Source: Staphylotrichum longicolle
Lineage: Eukaryota; Ascomycota; Sordariomycetes; Sordariales; Chaetomiaceae
DNA: 64,000 bases
Direction: 5' to 3'
Assembly: GCA_019096155.1 (NCBI GenBank)
Contig: JAHCVI010000001.1
Span: 496,001 to 560,000 of the forward strand
Numbering within the stretch: position 1 is the stretch's first letter; each line of letters opens with the position of its first letter. The position numbers and the translations under genes are program-made. The notes below the pieces were generated by a model, which was not told the origin of the DNA, did no database searches, and saw only the letters and a program-made list of their open reading frames with translations. Positions 32,262 to 45,359 of this stretch are shown here, piece by piece.

Positions 32262-34641
32262 GGAGTGAAGCTCCCCGCGGGCTTTCACGCCAGTTTTTGA
32301 GGGGGTTGAGTGGTGTCTGCCTCCCAAGAGGCCAGCCAGGCTCGTGTCCAGCTGATGTCAATAAGGTGTGGTAGGATGAGAGGATGCGGGAGGCAATGGG
32401 CCAAGCCCGTCAGCTCGGTGGCAGACTGGGATGCCGGTCAGAGAGGCTCAGTGCAGTCAAGAGGAGGATGACCGCGGTGGGGGCGCAGCACAGCAACGAA
32501 TGAGATACGGTAAACGTGCAAGAGGCAGAGAGGAAAGACGGGAAGAGAGTTCCAGGAAGCAAGAAGAAGCCAAGTAGTGGTCCGGCAGCGAAGAAAGAAA
32601 GACGACACTAATCAGCGATCACCTGGCGTCCCTCGGGCTCGAAGCCGCTGACGAATGACAGATGAGATCAACCTCGTCCCTAAAAGGTGTGGGTGCCAGT
32701 CTCCTGCCAGGCCCAACATTCCAGGTTCCAGTGAGGCATGTCATCAAACATGTGGCACTGGCGACGCCGAGCACTTTCCACGAGGCTCAACGTGGGGCAG
32801 CCCCATGGTCGCATTGCATCGCTTCCATCGCAATAAACATCCTGGGGTCTGGCCCAACAGAGGAAAGTGCTGAAGCTGCTCTTTTCCTACAGCCCTGTTG
32901 TTGCCTTTGAGCCCGACGCCCGCAATGTCAAGAACAAGGAGAAGAAGACCCAACAGATATGATTTCTGCCTGCTCTCTTCAAGCTCGTTGGAGGCCAAGG
33001 CATCCAAAAACCGAAGCCATACTGCCCAACTTGCCCGTGTGGACAAAGAGAGTGTGGGACAGGGTCTGACAGGACGAGCCCCAGTGACGTCTGCCGGTTG
33101 CAGCAGTGTGCAGATCCAGCAGTCCGTCATTTCCGCCGATATCCTTGGAGCCATGACTTCCGGTGGCTGGAGAAACAGTGCGGAGAAACCCTGGGAGTAG
33201 GGCTGACCAATGGCAGGGGCTGATGCGCGATGCGGTTTCCGTTGACTGACTTGGGGCGATGACGCTGTGCAGGTGCCAGGGTGGGGCAACAGTAGGTGCT
33301 TCTCCCTCTCCCATCGCACAAAAGACCCCCTCGAGACCCCCCCAGGCACACTCCCCACTCACTCGCAGCAGGCTGCGCCCCCAAGCTGGAATGCCTTAGG
33401 TTGCTCTGTTCATCCCATCTTTCCACCGACCTGCAACCTAACCAACCGGGACAGTGGGCTGCCTGTGTTTAGCTGGTGTTCCGGGCAGGGGACAGAACAC
33501 CTGGCCGTAGAAAAAAGAACCCGCCTCTGCCGCCCGGGAAAGACTTGTAACAGTTTGATCAAAAAGCACCCTTCACAGGCTCCCTCACTTCTGCCCAACG
33601 CCACAAAAAAAGCGACTGCCTTCCAAATCGCCCCGTCAGGTTACACCGTCGTATTCTCTCACCTCCACCGAAGTCTCGCCTCGGCGTCCCCATCAAGTGG
33701 GAGGAGGCTGTCGGCTGTGCAGGTGCAGGGCTTGTGTCCCATTCCACAGTCGAACTCCCCCAATTGCAGCACAGTGTACAGTCACGATGGCAAAAACACA
33801 CAGAAAAGAACACGGAAAAGTAGCCGAGCCGCAGGAGCTTCTAGGCCGCCAGACGGAGTATTGTTCCAGTAAGTCTGACACGAGTCACGGCTGCGAGAAC
33901 GAGGCTGTGAGGGCGGGGCGCTCCGCTCCAGTTCCCAGCTTGGCGAATCCCGCTGCACGTTCTGGAATCTTTCTTTCTGAGATCGCCGGTCTCCATGTCG
34001 GGTTTCGTTTGGATTTTGCGTGAGGATGTGCGAGTGAGTCACATCACCTCGGTATTGCTTTCGGGCGCAGGTAAAAGAAAAAGATGCTCGAGACGTTACA
34101 CTGCAGATTTGACTATCGTGGTCTAGTTTTCGAAGCTGCCTGATGTCTGGTGGGTTGGCAACACGGACAGCTCACCAAGGTGAAGACGCTACGTACGGGC
34201 GCGGGCTGGGCAATAAGGTGCGGGCTTGTTGGCCGTGCCCGTGGCTGATCAACCCCCCTCAGTCGGACTCGGGCGCGGATGCTCAATGTTTCATGTTCTG
34301 CGAACGGCACGGTGAGGCCCCAATCATGATACATGTCCTGAATGAAGCCTCGACCAAAAAGGTGCCAGTAAGTCGGGCGAGGGGGTGTCTTAAGAGGAGG
34401 CGTCGTGCAGGACGGATAAGCAGGGGAAGCCAACTGCCAGCTCTATCGGCTGCGTTGGCGAGGCTCAAGCGGGCCGCCCCATGGCTACTGTATCATCAAG
34501 GTGTAGCCGTTCCGTTCGCTTGTTTTGCCTCCCCAACGGATCAAGCATCACAGCACGGCATCCGACATACAAGGGCAACCAACGTGCACCAACACAGGCC
34601 TAACATTGGGCATCTAAATCCAGAAGCCTCCATGTGCAGGC
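32262..34641. other. Intergenic, 2.4 kb
   Basis: The upstream region of the Arg/Asp-rich gene and the 3' flank of the Utp8-like gene. A 201-codon plus-strand frame (33267-33872) has mixed composition, no domain and no clear ATG context, so I do not call it. No RNA gene or repeat was seen. Confidence 0.5.
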
Positions 34642-37490
34642 TTAACGGGCCTCCTGTACAACCGTGGGTCCAGCTTCTCCCAGTAGCATCTCCTCCGATA
34701 TCCGATGCACCGAGTACGTGCCCCGCTTCTTGCTGATAAAGTGGCCCATCTGTCTGCTGCTCCGCGCCACGATCTCGCCGCCCGACCTGACCCTCTCCGT
34801 CGAGATGCGGCTGTCCGTCTTGAGGCCCAGCGGCAGTTCCTCCGACAGGTGCAACGACACGGCCTTGCCCTTCGCCGAATCCGCGAGCGCCCTCTTGGCC
34901 CTCTTCGCATAGCTGACCGCCTCAGCCAACGCCCCCTGGAGACGCACAGCCTCCATGATGCCCTCCAGAGCGACGCTGACCTCGGCCTGGAACTGGCTGA
35001 AGAAATCGGCCGAGTCTTCTTGGCTGCGCGAGCTCGTCAGCATCGTGTCTGATGCCATCCATCCGCCTAAGCCGACCGAGTCGATGCATCTGGACATCAG
35101 GTCGGCGATAAGTTGAATGCTCCCGTCGGGAGGTGCCTCGATGTCATCGTGGTCAGCACCTGTCCTGTCGAGGTAGCGAGTCGTCCAGCCGTCTTTGATG
35201 AGCTCGGCGCGCAGAACGTTCATCAAACCAATTGTCTCCTCGGGCTTGAAAAGGCGGCGGAGGCTCTGAACCGTCGCGATGGACGGGCAAGCCGCCAGCT
35301 TGCTGAAAGCCACGCCCAAGCCTCTAGTCCTGTGCCCGCCCAAGTAGTGTTCAGTGATCTGCAGCTCCACCTCCGCCTGCTCCAACTCCATGTTGACAGC
35401 TTCGTTCTCTTGGTCATGGCCCTCACCGCCGTTCTCTGTAAGGCGCATAAGAATCTTTGAGGAATCCTCGAATAGGCCCAAGCTCCGCAGGAGCAGCTTG
35501 ATGGCAGACACCAGCTCGGTCGACCCCAGCTGCGTCCCAGAAAGGTAGCCCACCAAGAGCTCCATCGTCGGGTCGACCTGGGCCAGAAGGACGGGGATTT
35601 CTTGTCCGATGACTTCTTCGGCCTCACTCAGCTCCCGAACTCCATCCTTGAACGCCGACTTGATGTTTGAGGTCGACAGATGCCCTGCATCGACAAGATA
35701 GTTGAGCACGTTGCTTTCCGGAAGACGGCATGCCAACCGCGCGGCCTTGGGATCTTGGCTTTGCTCGCCCCAGGCGAAGACTTTGCTGATCGCATAGAAC
35801 ACCCATCGCCTATCGATGCGGGCATAATCCGCCCTGGAAGATGGCCATGCCCATTCCAGAAGATGAGCCGCGGGGGTGGTTCCGTTCGTGAGAGTCCCCT
35901 TCTCGGCGTCAGCCTCACTCGACTTGACCGGGACTCTGAAAACTTCGGCCAAGAGTTCTTCCCACGAGCGGAGGTCGTTATTGTGGAGGAGCTCGTCCGC
36001 TTGCGCAGATTTGCTTTGCCACTCCGGCCATGATGCATCCACCGCCCCTGGTACAAGATCCGCAAGAACGTCAGAGGCAAGATGTTCCTCTTTCGCTCGC
36101 TTCTGGCAGGACTGGTCCCGGGAGATACCGCGCCGGATTGCGTCAGTCAACAGGCCCTCCGCTCGGCGCTTGCTGGTCCGATTCTTGGGTGCTTCGATCT
36201 GGACGGCTGCGAGATTCGCTCCACGCAGGCCAACAGCAATCTCCCGACTGGCCAGGTAGGTGATGAACTCAAAGGTGTTGCTGTTATCCGCAGCCGCATC
36301 AGAGTCAGCAGGGACCGTGGCCTGGAGAGAGCGGTAGATGGGGTTGTAAACCGAGAAGCACGCGGGAGCCGAAGTCAAGACCGACGTCTTCGATAACCGA
36401 AGGAACGAGGTCAATTCGGGAACCTGCAACTTGTTCTCGAGCCGGGGGATGCCGTTGCTAAAGGCATACGTAAAGATAGTTCCTCCAGTCAACGATTGAA
36501 GCGTCCCAGATCTGACATCCAACTGGTATTTGGTGTTACCTCCCTCAACAGGGACAGGGGCAACAAATACGGAAATGAGGCGCTCGTTGTTTGTCTGCCG
36601 AGCTTCCCTTTCCGAAGGCAGAGCAAGGATGTGCAGATGCCGCGCCTGAGACGACTTGTCTGAGGTGATCAAGACGAGAAAGTCCGGATTGAACCCGTCG
36701 CGATGGATCTTCTCTTGGAAAACGCCAAAAAGCTCGTTCTTGCCACCGAACATGCCCTCAACGACATCCGCAGCCAGCGTGGATTGGGCAAAGTCAACAT
36801 CAAGACTCAACTTCGAGCCCGAGAGAAGCTCTTTAGAGAGCACAGACGGTGACGACTGCCACCTCTGCTCAAGTGTCTCCCCGTTCAGACACAAGACTGT
36901 CCCATCGGCGGCCACGGCAACAAGGTCATGGTTGGGCGATTCGTCGCCCGGCAGGTTGGTGATAGAACTCCGGGGCGAGCTGGCGAAGATATGAACGATA
37001 GGCGCATCGCTACGGAGGGTATGGGAAACAGGAGTTGTGGTCGTTGTGCCGGCTCCAGACGTCTCCTCCTTGAACAGCTTGATCTCCCGCTTCAGAGAAG
37101 AGGAGGCGCTGCTTGTTGACAGCGAAACGTAGGTGTACCGTGTAGCCGTCTTGGACGATTCTGGCCGCCAGCGCAGCGAGTAGGGGGCGCAGGTGAAGAC
37201 GGACTGAGGCGAGACTAGATAGGAGGTGACAGCCTGGGATGAGAGGAGCTGGACGGGGTTAGCTAGAAAGTCAGACGAAACGGAACCCAGGCAGTGAGGC
37301 TGACATCGTAGATATAGACAGCGACACCGTCAATCGCAACCGAAAGCTCGGTTCTCTTGCGCCGCTTGCAGTCCTGTTTCTGGCCGAAGACCTCTCCCGC
37401 AACGTAGCGACCTGGGCCGTCGGGACCATCGAGCGGGCGCGGGAGTGCCTGCAGCACATAGGGCGTGTGTATTTGAAGTTTAGCCGCCAT
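34642..37490 (-). CDS. utp8: Utp8-like ribosome-biogenesis protein
   Basis: Two exons on the minus strand, 37490-37305 and 37248-34642, with intron 37249-37304; 930 aa. The N-terminus has MAAKLQIHTPYVLQALPRPL, a basic KRRKRTELSVAIDGVAVYIYD and, after the intron, LLSSQAVTSYLVSPQSVFTC. This is the layout of the fungal Utp8 (tUTP) family, which starts with a beta-propeller-like half and continues with a helical half (GVRELSEAEEVIGQEIPVLL, LVSAIKLLLRSLGLFED). In yeast Utp8 acts in the t-UTP/UTP-A complex, needed for rDNA transcription and early 18S processing, and in tRNA export. This protein is longer than yeast Utp8, which is usual in filamentous fungi. The assignment rests on overall pattern rather than a single motif. 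Confidence 0.62.
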
Positions 37491-38188
37491 TGTGAGTGCG
37501 CCGTGGCTGCGAATTGGGTGGTTGGAGGTTGTCACGGCGTCGACATGGACTTTCTCGTCAAGCTTCACTGGGCAGAAAAAAGAGAGTTGCTCCACTGCAA
37601 AAAATAAAGTGGGTCCTGGAGCAAAGGTGGGCTCTGCGGCCTTATCGTGAGGCCGGTCTATCGTTGATCCCAAATCCGTGCATCGATAAGCTGCTGGACC
37701 CCTTGCCGGTCGTTGCCCCTGCATGTCATGCAGCAATGATGCAAGTGGAGCACTGGCGACCGCGATTCAATCCCCATCAGAGCGCGACGCGGGTTAGCGA
37801 CGCGTTTGCCGGTCATCCAGCAGCCGTTACAGCTGCAGGAAGGAACCCTGGTTTGCAAACAACACCTCCACGGAAACATGAGAACTCGTTGCACTTTTTA
37901 TTCCCAAGCATAACATACGATGGCCGATTTGAGGTCATTGCTCTTCTAAATTTCATGAATCATCTCCAAATCGCCAAATCGCCAAACCTAGCCACGGTCC
38001 AATGTACCTCCGACCCAGAATGAGCACCTGCCACCTCCTTCCTGCCCAGGCCAACCACATCCTCTAATCATCGTCGTGCGCCGTAGGTTAAACTCCTTTC
38101 CTTTCCGTGACCTTGTTGCAATCCCACTCTTCTTACTCACATAAAACTGATCCTTGCAGCTTCTAGTCTCAGGGTGCCTACTTTGCCC
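37491..38188. other. Divergent promoter region Utp8-like/Elg1
   Basis: About 0.7 kb between two divergently transcribed nuclear genes. No other feature was recognised. Confidence 0.5.
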
Positions 38189-41100
38189 ATGGGTGCTCTC
38201 GCGGTGCTCACCATGGCCGAGAATGCCCCGCCCACCAATCCTGCGACTCGACCATCCGTCCATCCTTTCTTTGTGAAGAATCGCCCTGTTACGCCAGTCG
38301 CAGACAAGCCGGTCGTGAACGATCCGCCGATCACAACAAACAAACCGGACGTGCCATCAAACGCAACCGCAGGTGGCGAGCACGACGACGGAGCAGCAGA
38401 GGACCCTGCCACTCATCGTGGCAGACGTCGCAAGGCCGATGAAAACACCGAAGAAAATAACTCAAAAAAACCACGCCCAAGGAAGCGCACAAGGAACTCG
38501 GCGGGCACAGGCATTGCAGATCATTTCATGAAGTTGGCAAAGGGAGCTGAAGGCAACCCGGCGAGCGACCCCGACCGTTCTGGCATCGAATCTTCGATAC
38601 CACACGACCAGCTTTCCTCGGACGCTGTTGAAAAGGCTGAGCACGGCGAACTTGACCTGATCACCGATGGCGTCAAAATTGAGGCCTCTGCGGTTGAGAG
38701 GTCTGCGCCAGTCAACGATGATTGCGTCCCCGGGCCAGCTGCGGTCCAGCCAACGGAAGTCACTCCAGCCAAACCGAAAAAGATGCTCCTGTTCAACCCA
38801 AAGACAGGGACGATTGGCTCTCCTCCTAAACAGAAAGAAGCAAGTCTTGCTGCACAGGATGGTCCAGACATGGAGAAAAACCCGACGGGCCGGCGTGGTA
38901 GAAAGCCTGTATCCAGGATCGTGTGCATTGCCTATGGCAAAATCGATCCGAAAACCCGCGTTAGACTGGGCGAGTCGATCAACAATATTCTAAGTGGTCA
39001 AACACAACATCCCCTCGCCAACCGCAAGCAGTCACCTTTACCTCACAACAAAAAACCGTCTCCAAAGGCCCAAACTGCAACTGCACCAAGGTCTTCAAAA
39101 GCCACCCACCCCTTCTTTACTGGCCAATCCAAGAAAGCAGATTCCGCTGCAGCGGATTCCAAGCCCAAGAAGGCCGCTGCATCGCCGGTCACCGCTCGAA
39201 CAAAACATTACACTTCGACGCCGTTTTCACCCAAGAAGCCCCGTCTCGGGCCGGCTTCGAAAGTCCCGATGCCTCAGTTTGGCGTAAAGAGCCTCGGGCT
39301 CAAGTTTCCTGGTGCCAAAACACCAGCATGGCCTTGGCAGGGGATGGGACACGTGCGAGGCGATGAAAGTGATGCACTCTGCCTCGAAGAAGATCCACCA
39401 CCTCTTCCTTTCCGAAAATCCAAGGGGAATGCGGTTAAAGTCCCGCCCAGCGAGTCCGTCATCAGTATCGCCGCGGACTTGATGGACCTCCCAGCTCTGA
39501 TCGAAGCTACCCGAAACATCAGCACTGACGAGTTCATCCCTCCGCCTCCCGAGCTCCGCCTCCCGCAGAAACACTTTGAGAGTGGGAGCGTTCTCCAGTC
39601 TCGGATTCTTCCTGAGCTAAGGACTTTTCAGCGCTCGCTCCCGGCAAAGTCGTTGGCTCCGCGCAAAGAGGGCAAGGTACAAGGGCCAGCGCCACTCACA
39701 CGTCTTTTTGATTCCATATCTTCCTCGCTGTCGGCGTTTGACATGTCTCAGTGTGAAACCGCCAATTGGGTCCAGAAGTATGCACCAACAAGCGCTGTCG
39801 AAGTTCTTCAACCTGGGCAAGAAGCCTTCCTTATGAGAGACTGGCTTCGAGCGCTAATGGTGCAATCCGTTGACACGGGCCCGGCAGAAACAGACAAACT
39901 CAAGTCAGGGGCTAAAGTCAAAAGTACAGGTGCTGGCAAGAAGAAGCGGAGAAAGAAGCTCGATGGATTCATTGTCTCGAGTGAAGACGAAGGCTACGAA
40001 TGGATTGAACCGTCGGACGAGGATGAAGATTGGGCACCTAGTGGGAGCCGGGGCATCCTCCGCAAGACAGTCGTCCGGTCGGGCAACTTTGGCAAGGGCA
40101 GAGATGGCGATAAGACCGCGAACACGCTGGTTATCAGCGGTCCGCATGGATGTGGCAAGACCGCTGCAGTGTATGCCGTTGCCAAAGAGCTGGGTTTCGA
40201 GGTCTTTGAGATCAACCCGAGCAGCCGCAGAAGCGGCAAAGACGTGCTGGAAAAGATCGGTGACATGACCAGGAACCACCACGTTCGGCAGAATCAGTCC
40301 ACCAACGCAACCAACGACCAGGCTGATACGGCAGACGACAACACCACGCAAGACATCAAAACAGGCAAGCAGTCGACCATGAATGCATTCTTCAAGTCGA
40401 AAACAACAGGAGTCAAACCCAAACCGGCAGCAAACGTCCCAGCCAAGACTCCGCAAGACGAGGTCAAAAAGGAATCTCCCAAGAACCAGCGGCAGTCCTT
40501 GATTCTGCTGGAGGAAGCAGACATTCTCTACGAAGAGGATAAGCAGTTCTGGACCACCATCGTTACTCTCATTGCCCAGGCGAAGCGACCCTTCATCCTG
40601 ACATGCAACGACGAGACGTTGATTCCGCTCCATACCTTGACACTTCACGGCATCTTTCGGTTCAGCACCGCGCCGAGAGACCTCGCACTCGACCGTTTAC
40701 TCCTGGTTGCAGCAAACGAAGGTCATGCTCTTACGAGGCAGTCAGTGGAGCAGCTCTACGACTCTCGCAACCGCGACTTGCGCGGTGCGACAATGGACTT
40801 GCAGTACTGGTGCCAGATCGGTGTGGGTGATCGCAGGGGTGGCTTTGACTGGTTTTATTCTCGCTGGCCAAAGGGCGTGGATCGGGACGAAAACAACGAG
40901 GTTGTCAGGGTTATAAGCCAGGACACGTACTTGCCCGGGATGAACCTCCTCGGCAGAGACAGCCTCATCGACTCCAAACTCTCTCCCCGGCTCGTGGAAG
41001 AGGAAGTGCTTCATCAGACATGGGAGTTGTGGGGTCTTGATCTTGGACACTGGCAGGACTCAGTGGGTCTCGGTGCCTGGGCACAGGGTGTTGGCGCGAG

Positions 41101-42098
41101 CGCCACCTCCCGTGCCGATCACCTGGGAACGTTGGAGGCGTACGATGGCCTCGTTGAGGCGATGAGCGCGGCAGACGTATGCTCCGATCGATCGTTTGCC
41201 GCGTTCAAGGAGGTAAATCACCTCCGTGCAATGTTCAAATCTTCTCAGGCTAATACATCCATCACAGGAGGCCATCGACACCACCCAACCAGACCTGCCG
41301 GCCAAGGCCAAAGACGACTTCGTTGTCGGTATCACGCATCTCTCCACGCCGAGCATCTCGCACTATGACACCCTCACGGAGTCGATTGCATTCTCAATCA
41401 AGTCTCTTGCCAAATCTTCGCTTGAGCTGCACAGCAAAAAGCTTTTGAACCACTCTGTGCCTGAGCTCCAACCTCTCAGCGAACCCCAGGCCATCCGCTG
41501 CCTCCAAAGCAGCTTCACATCCACGCTTCCGGGAACTTCGTCCATTAGCCGCATGGATTTTGCTTTTGCGTTCGACCCCATCGCCGCTCCCGACACGTCC
41601 TCACTGCAGCTGGCATCGTACCTCGAACCGTCCGTCTTCGACCGGACCATGAAGCTCATCACGCTCGACGTGGCGCCGTACGTCCGAAGCATCGTCGCCT
41701 ACGACTCACATCTTCAGAAGCAGCGGCTCAAACTGAGCACCCTAGTCAGCGAAGGTGGGAAAGCCACCTCTGCCCAGGGGGCGAAGCGCATGCGGACGAC
41801 CAGGGCGGCACTCTCGGCGCTGGAGGGCAGCTCCAGGAGCACGACGAGGGGTGAGCGGTGGTTCAAGGCCGATATCAACCCGTACCTAGTTGCGAAGACG
41901 GCAGGTGAAGGGTGGAATGAGTTTGGGGCTGGTCCTGGTGAGACACGGGAGGAGCCGATGGAGAGTGCCACGAAGGGATCCCGCGAGACGTCGCCTGACA
42001 CGACGCCTACGAAGACGCCGAAGAAGGCTATACTGAAGAGTAGGAAGCGGAAGATGGTGGTGCAAGATGATGATGAGGCTGATGGCCTCGGCTGCTGA
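38189..42098 (+). CDS. elg1: Elg1/ATAD5-like AAA+ PCNA unloader
   Basis: Two exons, 38189-41212 and 41268-42098, intron 41213-41267; 1,284 aa. An ATG at 38213 is an alternative start. The N-terminal 500 residues are basic and disordered, with two HPFF motifs (about residues 25 and 307). NWVQKYAPTSAVEVLQPG begins the clamp-loader region. Walker A is ISGPHGCGKTAAV (near 651), and Walker B-like LILLEEADILYEED has Glu-Glu as in ATAD5. Between them an insert contains QSTMNAFF (728-735), a match to the PIP-box consensus. FILTCNDETLIPLHTL and the helical lid (SRNRDLRGATMDLQYW) follow. Elg1 replaces Rfc1 in an RFC-like complex that removes PCNA after replication. A small-domain RFC signature in the C-terminal region is weaker. 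Confidence 0.88.
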
Positions 42099-43280
42099 GT
42101 GCCAGGTGTTTTACCGTCGCGTCTTGATGCCGAGGTACGGTGGGCTTATTCCCGGACGATGGTGGTTCACGGCAATGAGAACACCGGTAAGCTTGGCTGC
42201 CGAGGTCGCATATGGAAAGCGGCGGATGTCTCCCCGGGGGTCGACTGGGTGTTTTCCCATGCGGTGGTAGTTCACGGTGATGATGACGCTGCTAGGTCCA
42301 GCTACTGAGTTTCCGAGCGCCTCCGGGAGACCTGGGACACTGCTGAAAAGTGAGCGTGGGATGGGTGCATGGCATGGGAAGCGGCAATCTGGAGACAGTG
42401 AACATTCCTGCCACTGACGGTTTGCACGGGTGAAGAGAGGGACTCAGGTTGGGACGTATATATCGCATTTCATGAGCAACCCGGAATGATGAGGTGATGA
42501 AACTGAACTTGGCCCGTGGCGTGTGATGACTTGGTCGTGGTTGAGATGCTGACTGTCGAGCGGGCTTCTTCGCCGAAGGGACACGACGAGGTTCCCCTTC
42601 ATCATGTCCCTCTTTGGTGCACCCTTTCACATACGACCATATCCGCGCGAAAATACGGGATCCCGTCCGCTCTCCCCTAGTCAAACGCGTGAGAGCCAGA
42701 TCAGTAGTTGGGTCGGTGACGACCAGCGAATCCCTGGTGTTGTATGTTTTTGCATCTCCCACTCCTTTTTCGTGGTGTAGTGGCCGCTGCGACTCCACCG
42801 CCACTCAACTGATTGGCTGTGCAAGCAACGTCACTCTCCTTCTGGCTTTCGTGAGCAGTTTTGCATCTTTCTTTTGACTAATATTGTGATCCGAAGGGCC
42901 TCCATAATATCCGTTCTCAAAAACCTAAGTTTGAGAACCGGAGGGTTGAGGAGGGGGGCGGGGGCAAGTTGGAGGTGGGCAGACAAATCGTCTCGAGTAC
43001 TACAACTCGTTACGCACAACCTTGCAAACTGACGGTGTCCTTTAAGCTTAAAAACACTTAAGAGTTGGATAGGCAAAAGAGGAGGAAATTCGGGGGGAGG
43101 TTCAGGAGGAGAGGTTCTTCTTTTGTTACGAGGAAGATCACGTCAGATCTTTACAATGGCTACGCCCAGATATGTGTCAATGCAACGGTCATGGAAGTGT
43201 CAACAGCGCCCATCTGCGATGCATCCCGAGTTCTACCCTTTAAGTTTAGAGTACAGCACACCAGTCCATGCTTTGCAACC
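42099..43280. other. Convergent intergenic region
   Basis: The 3' flanks of elg1 and the following minus-strand gene. Two loosely similar segments (GTTCACGG contexts near 42165 and 42270) are noted. No gene supported. Confidence 0.45.
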
Positions 43281-44369
43281 TCATCGGTAATACCACTCAT
43301 AGTTTCCCTCATGCCGCGCCCCTACCCCTGCATCAAACGAAACTCGTCTTGGCCGCCCTGGTGGCCCTTGATAAACGTACACCACCTCACCCGGATATTC
43401 GTCCTCGTGGTTCCTGCGCCGTGACGAACTCGAACCCCCCAATCTCCCTATCGACGAACTTCTTTCGATAAAGTACCGAGTCCCATTACTAGTCATGGAC
43501 GTCGATTCAGCGGCAGAGGCTCCCTGGTCGCGGAGATACCGCTTGGGGGCAGGTGGGTAATACCGATCGGTAGTCGCGGAGAGAAGCTCGCTGCGTTCGC
43601 GGCTGGCGATTCGCCAGTCGTCCCTGTCCCGGCTCCTACTGCGGCCCCGGCTGCTGGAGACGGACGTCCTACGCTCCCGTTCCCGTTCCCGTCCCCTTCC
43701 CCGCTCCCAACCCCGACCCGAACCCCGATGGGAGCCGTCGGTGAAACCATACCCATACCCATACCCATACTCATACTCCCCGCCTGCTTCTCCTGGGTAA
43801 TGCCCCGCGCCATCACCTCGTCGGCCATCCCTGTACCTACCACCGCCACCCCACGACTCACTCCGCCCACGGTCTCCATAGTCCACGCTACCCCCACCGT
43901 GGCTACCCCTCCGCTCCTTCCGCCCCCTTCCGTCCTTCCCCTCCCCACCTCTCCCACGCTCAGCATTCCCACTCCCATTCCCACCCCTCCCACCAGCCTT
44001 CTCAGCCAGCTTTCTCTGCCGGGCGCGCAGGGCCGACTCGGACAACTCCCAGTCCTCCTTGTCGCCGTGGGGAAACCCCTTGGGCCAGCACTTGTGCGCG
44101 AGCAGGGAGGCGGCGGCGATGGAACCGAGGAAGACGTAGGGGATCTTTTTCTTGGTGTCGTCGTCAACGGAGGAGGAGGAAGCGAGTTTGCTGCCGCCGC
44201 CGCTGCTGCTGCGGGTCTGACTGCTGCCGGTAGTGGTGGTTATGGAGGGATCGGTGGTGGCTCTACTTCTGCTTCTGCTGTTTGTGGACCTTGAGGAGGA
44301 GAAGGAGTTGGTGCGGGAGGGGAAAGGGGACGAGTTGGGGGAGGGGGGAGGGGTGTAGTAGGTTGGCAT
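43281..44369 (-). CDS. Ser/Arg/Gly-rich protein with one membrane segment
   Basis: A single open exon of 362 aa. The N-terminus is Ser/Thr-rich (MPTYYTPPPSPNSSPFPSRT), then IPYVFLGSIAAASLLAHKCWPKGFP, a hydrophobic segment followed by Cys/Trp and basic residues. The motif AHKCWPKGFPHGDKEDWE recurs in uncharacterised fungal proteins that I recall only by pattern. The remainder is Gly/Arg/Glu-rich with short Tyr-Gly repeats (GYGYGYGF) and RD/RE runs, ending in a Tyr-rich RHEGNYEWYYR. Probably anchored in a membrane with a disordered C-terminal region. Function unknown. Confidence 0.65.
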   Translation of the reverse strand: MPTYYTPPPSPNSSPFPSRTNSFSSSRSTNSRSRSRATTDPSITTTTGSSQTRSSSGGGSKLASSSSVDDDTKKKIPYVFLGSIAAASLLAHKCWPKGFPHGDKEDWELSESALRARQRKLAEKAGGRGGNGSGNAERGRGGEGKDGRGRKERRGSHGGGSVDYGDRGRSESWGGGGRYRDGRRGDGAGHYPGEAGGEYEYGYGYGYGFTDGSHRGSGRGWERGRGRERERERRTSVSSSRGRSRSRDRDDWRIASRERSELLSATTDRYYPPAPKRYLRDQGASAAESTSMTSNGTRYFIERSSSIGRLGGSSSSRRRNHEDEYPGEVVYVYQGPPGRPRRVSFDAGVGARHEGNYEWYYR

Positions 44370-45359
44370 GGTGCGAGATGGTTAGTTTTGTGCCAGTGAT
44401 GATGAATGTATGCGCTCAGGAGATGTTTGTGTGTCTCTCTCTCATGCCATATCTCTTGGCGAAGTGGTATAATTCTTGGGGATCAACATGCAGGAAGTGC
44501 CAAGAAGAAAGAAGTCTGGGCGATGGACATGGAGAGGGGGAGAGACAAGAGATATGTCTCGGCTCTGTTGCAGATCGGTCGCCAACTTGGGTGTGTTCTG
44601 GAACGTCAACGCCGCGTCGGGCAGTGTGAAACCGGGCGAGCTCACCGGAGCTCACTTGAGCTTTCCGAAATAGCAGCAGGCCACTGGGCCCCCGGCCAGG
44701 TCACGGTGGTGGCACGGAAACAGTCAGTCCATTACGTCGTTGAAGGCTGAACTTGCTGCAAGTGGAATGACATAAAGGCAATGGAAAAGCATGGAGCTTC
44801 CATGAGGTCAACGTGGTGTCCTCATCGAACCATTGAAAATTTGGATCGCCAAGCGTCATCAAGCTTTCCCCCGTCCAGATTGTGCTCCTGTCGATCTCGA
44901 GGGCGGGGACTGGGCCCTCCGTCAAAGGCATTTCCGGTCATCTGCGACGCTGCTCGGACTGCTGATGATGAGGTCAACGTGCCGAGAGGACTGGGTCGTC
45001 AGCGAGTTACCTTTGATGGCCATGACCAAGAGAAAAGGACCCCTTTCTTCTCGTTGGACGGCCTGTCAGATCCTTGAGTGGCCGGGTGGGTCGCCGTTGG
45101 CAAGCTTCGGCATCATGCAGCCAAGAAAACTTGGCTTTGGGGTTGCTGATCAGTGGGTCGGTCCCCAACTCGGCGACCAGGTCTGCGGGTGTGCACCACC
45201 TTGGCTTGCGTTTTGTGTTGTGTCAGCTAGAGAAAAAGTGAGAAGAAATTCTCAAATGTAAGAGAACCGACATTCTTCTGTAGAGTTTCGGTGTCTGTGA
45301 TTTGCATCTTCTTCACATCCTGAGCACAGCCCAAGAGTGCAATGAAGGAAAGAGAAGAA
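44370..45359. other. Intergenic, 1.0 kb
   Basis: Contains the promoter of the minus-strand Ser/Arg-rich gene and the downstream flank of the U2 snRNA gene. Short open frames only. Confidence 0.5.

Noticed and set aside
33267..33872. 201-codon plus-strand frame as a gene
   Set aside because: Mixed low-information sequence without a domain, signal or convincing start.
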